Part shown: in pieces, positions 6,553-7,992 of the stretch
How positions within the stretch are numbered: position 1 is the first letter of the stretch
Layout of the letters: each line of letters opens with the position of its first letter
Assembly: GCA_016649475.1 (NCBI GenBank)
Contig: JAENXP010000077.1
Location: 1-7,992 of the forward strand
Length of the DNA: 7,992 nucleotides
Source of the DNA: Burkholderiales bacterium
GTDB taxonomy: Bacteria; Pseudomonadota; Gammaproteobacteria; Burkholderiales; SG8-39
Reading direction: 5' to 3'
Translations under genes and position numbers: made by a program
Notes under the pieces: generated by a model
Told to the model about the DNA's origin: nothing
The model's database searches: none
The model's input: only the letters and a program-made list of their open reading frames with translations

Positions 6553-7992
6553 ATGGCAGGTATGCATACCGAAGGCGCTGCGGATCAATTCGACTACGTC
6601 ATCGTCGGCTCAGGTGCTGCGGGCGCCATCCTGGCAAATCGTCTGACGGAAGACGGATCGGCCACGGTATGCCTGCTGGAAGCCGGGCCGGCCGACTGGC
6701 ATCCCTATCTGCACATTCCGGCGGGTTTCATTAAAGCGGTGTTCAACCCCGCTTTTGCCTGGCAGTTCAACTCGGAGCCGAGCGAATTGACCAAGGGGCG
6801 ACGTATTCCACTGCCCCAGGGGCGTGTTCTTGGCGGCTCCACCTCGATCAATGGCCTGATCTACAACCGCGGCCAGCGCGACGATTACGATCATTGGGCG
6901 GCGCTGGGAAATCGCGGCTGGAGCTATGCCGAAATCCTGCCGTATTTCAAGAAAACGGAACGACGGGCGGGCGGCGACGCCGCATTTCGCGGCCGCACCG
7001 GGGAGCTGCCGGTCAGCGACATCGAATGGAAGCACCCGATCATGGACGCTTTTGTCGCCGGCGCGGTAGGCATGGGTATTGCGCGCAACGCCGACTACAA
7101 CGGCGAAGCGCAGGAGGGCGTCGGATTTTTTCAGCGCACCATTCATGGCCGCTGGCGCATGAGCACCGCCGGGACATTCCTGCGGCCCGCGAAATCGCGT
7201 TCCGGTCTCGAAATCCGGACCAACGCACAGGCGACGGGAATTGTCCTTGACGGCAAGCGCGCGACGGGTGTGCGCTATGCGCGCAAGCGCGAACAGGGAA
7301 CCACGCGCGAAGTGCGCGCGCGCCGCGAGGTCATTGTCTGCTGCGGCGCATTCAATACACCCAAGCTGCTGCAGCTTTCGGGGATCGGACCAGGCGGCCT
7401 GTTGCAGGAATTCGGCATACCCGTAGTTCACGATCTGCCCGGAGTGGGTGAAAACCTGAGCGACCATTTCTCCGTGCGCATAGTCGCGCGCGCCAAAAAT
7501 ATTCGTACGCTGAACGAGATTGCCACGGGCGTCAGCCTGGGCGGGCAGATCGCGCGATGGATGCTCGGCATGCCCAGCGTCCTGGCGCTGAGCCCGTCGC
7601 TGGTGTATTTCTTCTGCAAATCCAGGGACGGCTTGCCGGCACCGGATCTGCAGGGCGTGTTTACGCCGGCAAGCTACAAGCAGGGCTATGTAGGCATGCT
7701 CGATAACTATCCCGGCATGACTTGCGGCGTTTGGCGGCATCGCCCCGACAGCCGCGGGTACGTGCGCCTGCGCTCGCGCGACGCATTCGAGGATCCCGTG
7801 ATTCAGCCGAATTATCTGCAGGACCTGCGCGACCAGCAGGGATTGCTGGGCGGCATCCACCTGGCGCGACGTCTTCTGCAGACTCCCGAGCTGGCGCATT
7901 TCGTGGATTCGGAGACGCTACCGGGTTCCGCCACGAAGAGCGATGCCGAGTTGCTCGATTTCGCCCGGCAGTACGGCGTCTCTTCATACCAC
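6553..7992 (+). CDS. GMC-family FAD-dependent oxidoreductase (choline/alcohol dehydrogenase-like), 3' end outside window
   Basis: The frame stays open for 480 codons to the window edge. GMC enzymes oxidise alcohols, polyols or choline using bound FAD. The N-terminal FAD-binding motif is GSGAAG at residues 19-24 within FDYVIVGSGAAG, with E43 in LLEAGP expected to bind the adenosine ribose. The first GMC signature region is GRVLGGSTSINGLIYNRG at 90-107. The second is GAFNTPKLLQLSGIGP at 265-280, followed by PGVGENLSDH. The last visible residues are GVSSYH, so H480 matches the conserved active-site histidine of the HPxGTC region. Since family members are usually about 530-560 residues, some 50-80 residues are missing. 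The ATG at 6553 follows GGAG at 6539-6542 with slightly long spacing; an alternative ATG is at 6562. No secretion signal is seen. The gene probably forms an operon with the preceding SDR. The substrate is not predictable here. Confidence 0.93.
   Translation, partial: MAGMHTEGAADQFDYVIVGSGAAGAILANRLTEDGSATVCLLEAGPADWHPYLHIPAGFIKAVFNPAFAWQFNSEPSELTKGRRIPLPQGRVLGGSTSINGLIYNRGQRDDYDHWAALGNRGWSYAEILPYFKKTERRAGGDAAFRGRTGELPVSDIEWKHPIMDAFVAGAVGMGIARNADYNGEAQEGVGFFQRTIHGRWRMSTAGTFLRPAKSRSGLEIRTNAQATGIVLDGKRATGVRYARKREQGTTREVRARREVIVCCGAFNTPKLLQLSGIGPGGLLQEFGIPVVHDLPGVGENLSDHFSVRIVARAKNIRTLNEIATGVSLGGQIARWMLGMPSVLALSPSLVYFFCKSRDGLPAPDLQGVFTPASYKQGYVGMLDNYPGMTCGVWRHRPDSRGYVRLRSRDAFEDPVIQPNYLQDLRDQQGLLGGIHLARRLLQTPELAHFVDSETLPGSATKSDAELLDFARQYGVSSYH

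Noticed and set aside
5604..6554. Minus-strand open frame of 316 codons opposite the SDR gene
   Set aside because: It is antisense to a complete SDR with all catalytic residues, and its translation shows no family motif.
6610..7899. Minus-strand open frame of 429 codons opposite the GMC gene
   Set aside because: The + strand frame carries all the GMC motifs in order; the antisense frame has none and reflects high GC at third positions.

Overview
This is a GC-rich bacterial window with six protein-coding genes, all on the + strand and tightly packed. The first and last genes run off the window ends. A DUF3443-type exported protein and a fused MnmC point to a betaproteobacterium, probably Burkholderiales. 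That assignment rests on recognised family style, not on a database match. I found no rRNA, tRNA, transposase, phage gene, CRISPR array or recognisable defence system.

Layout, left to right. (1) 1-894: C-terminal part of a DUF3443-type protein whose sequence shows several landmarks of pepsin-like aspartic protease folds. (2) 931-2853: mnmC, the bifunctional enzyme for the last two steps of mnm5s2U synthesis in the tRNA wobble base. (3) 3089-3748: a beta-carbonic anhydrase of the Rv1284-like branch with an extra segment containing a CxxC pair, followed by a GC-rich terminator-like hairpin. (4) 3749-4092: a 5' region with a promoter-like AT-rich patch and several small palindromes. (5) 4093-5658: an orphan response regulator with an unusual order: an N-terminal winged-helix-like segment, a complete receiver, a Pro/Ala linker and a C-terminal domain of about 190 residues that I do not recognise. 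(6) 5769-6530 and 6553-end: a short-chain dehydrogenase and a GMC-family FAD oxidoreductase 22 bases apart, most likely one operon for alcohol or polyol oxidation. The window stops exactly at the GMC conserved active-site histidine codon.

The first four genes look like independent housekeeping or accessory units rather than one pathway. Only the SDR-GMC pair looks functionally coupled. The observations most worth following up are the cryptic aspartic-protease-like architecture of the DUF3443 protein and the unassigned output domain of the response regulator.
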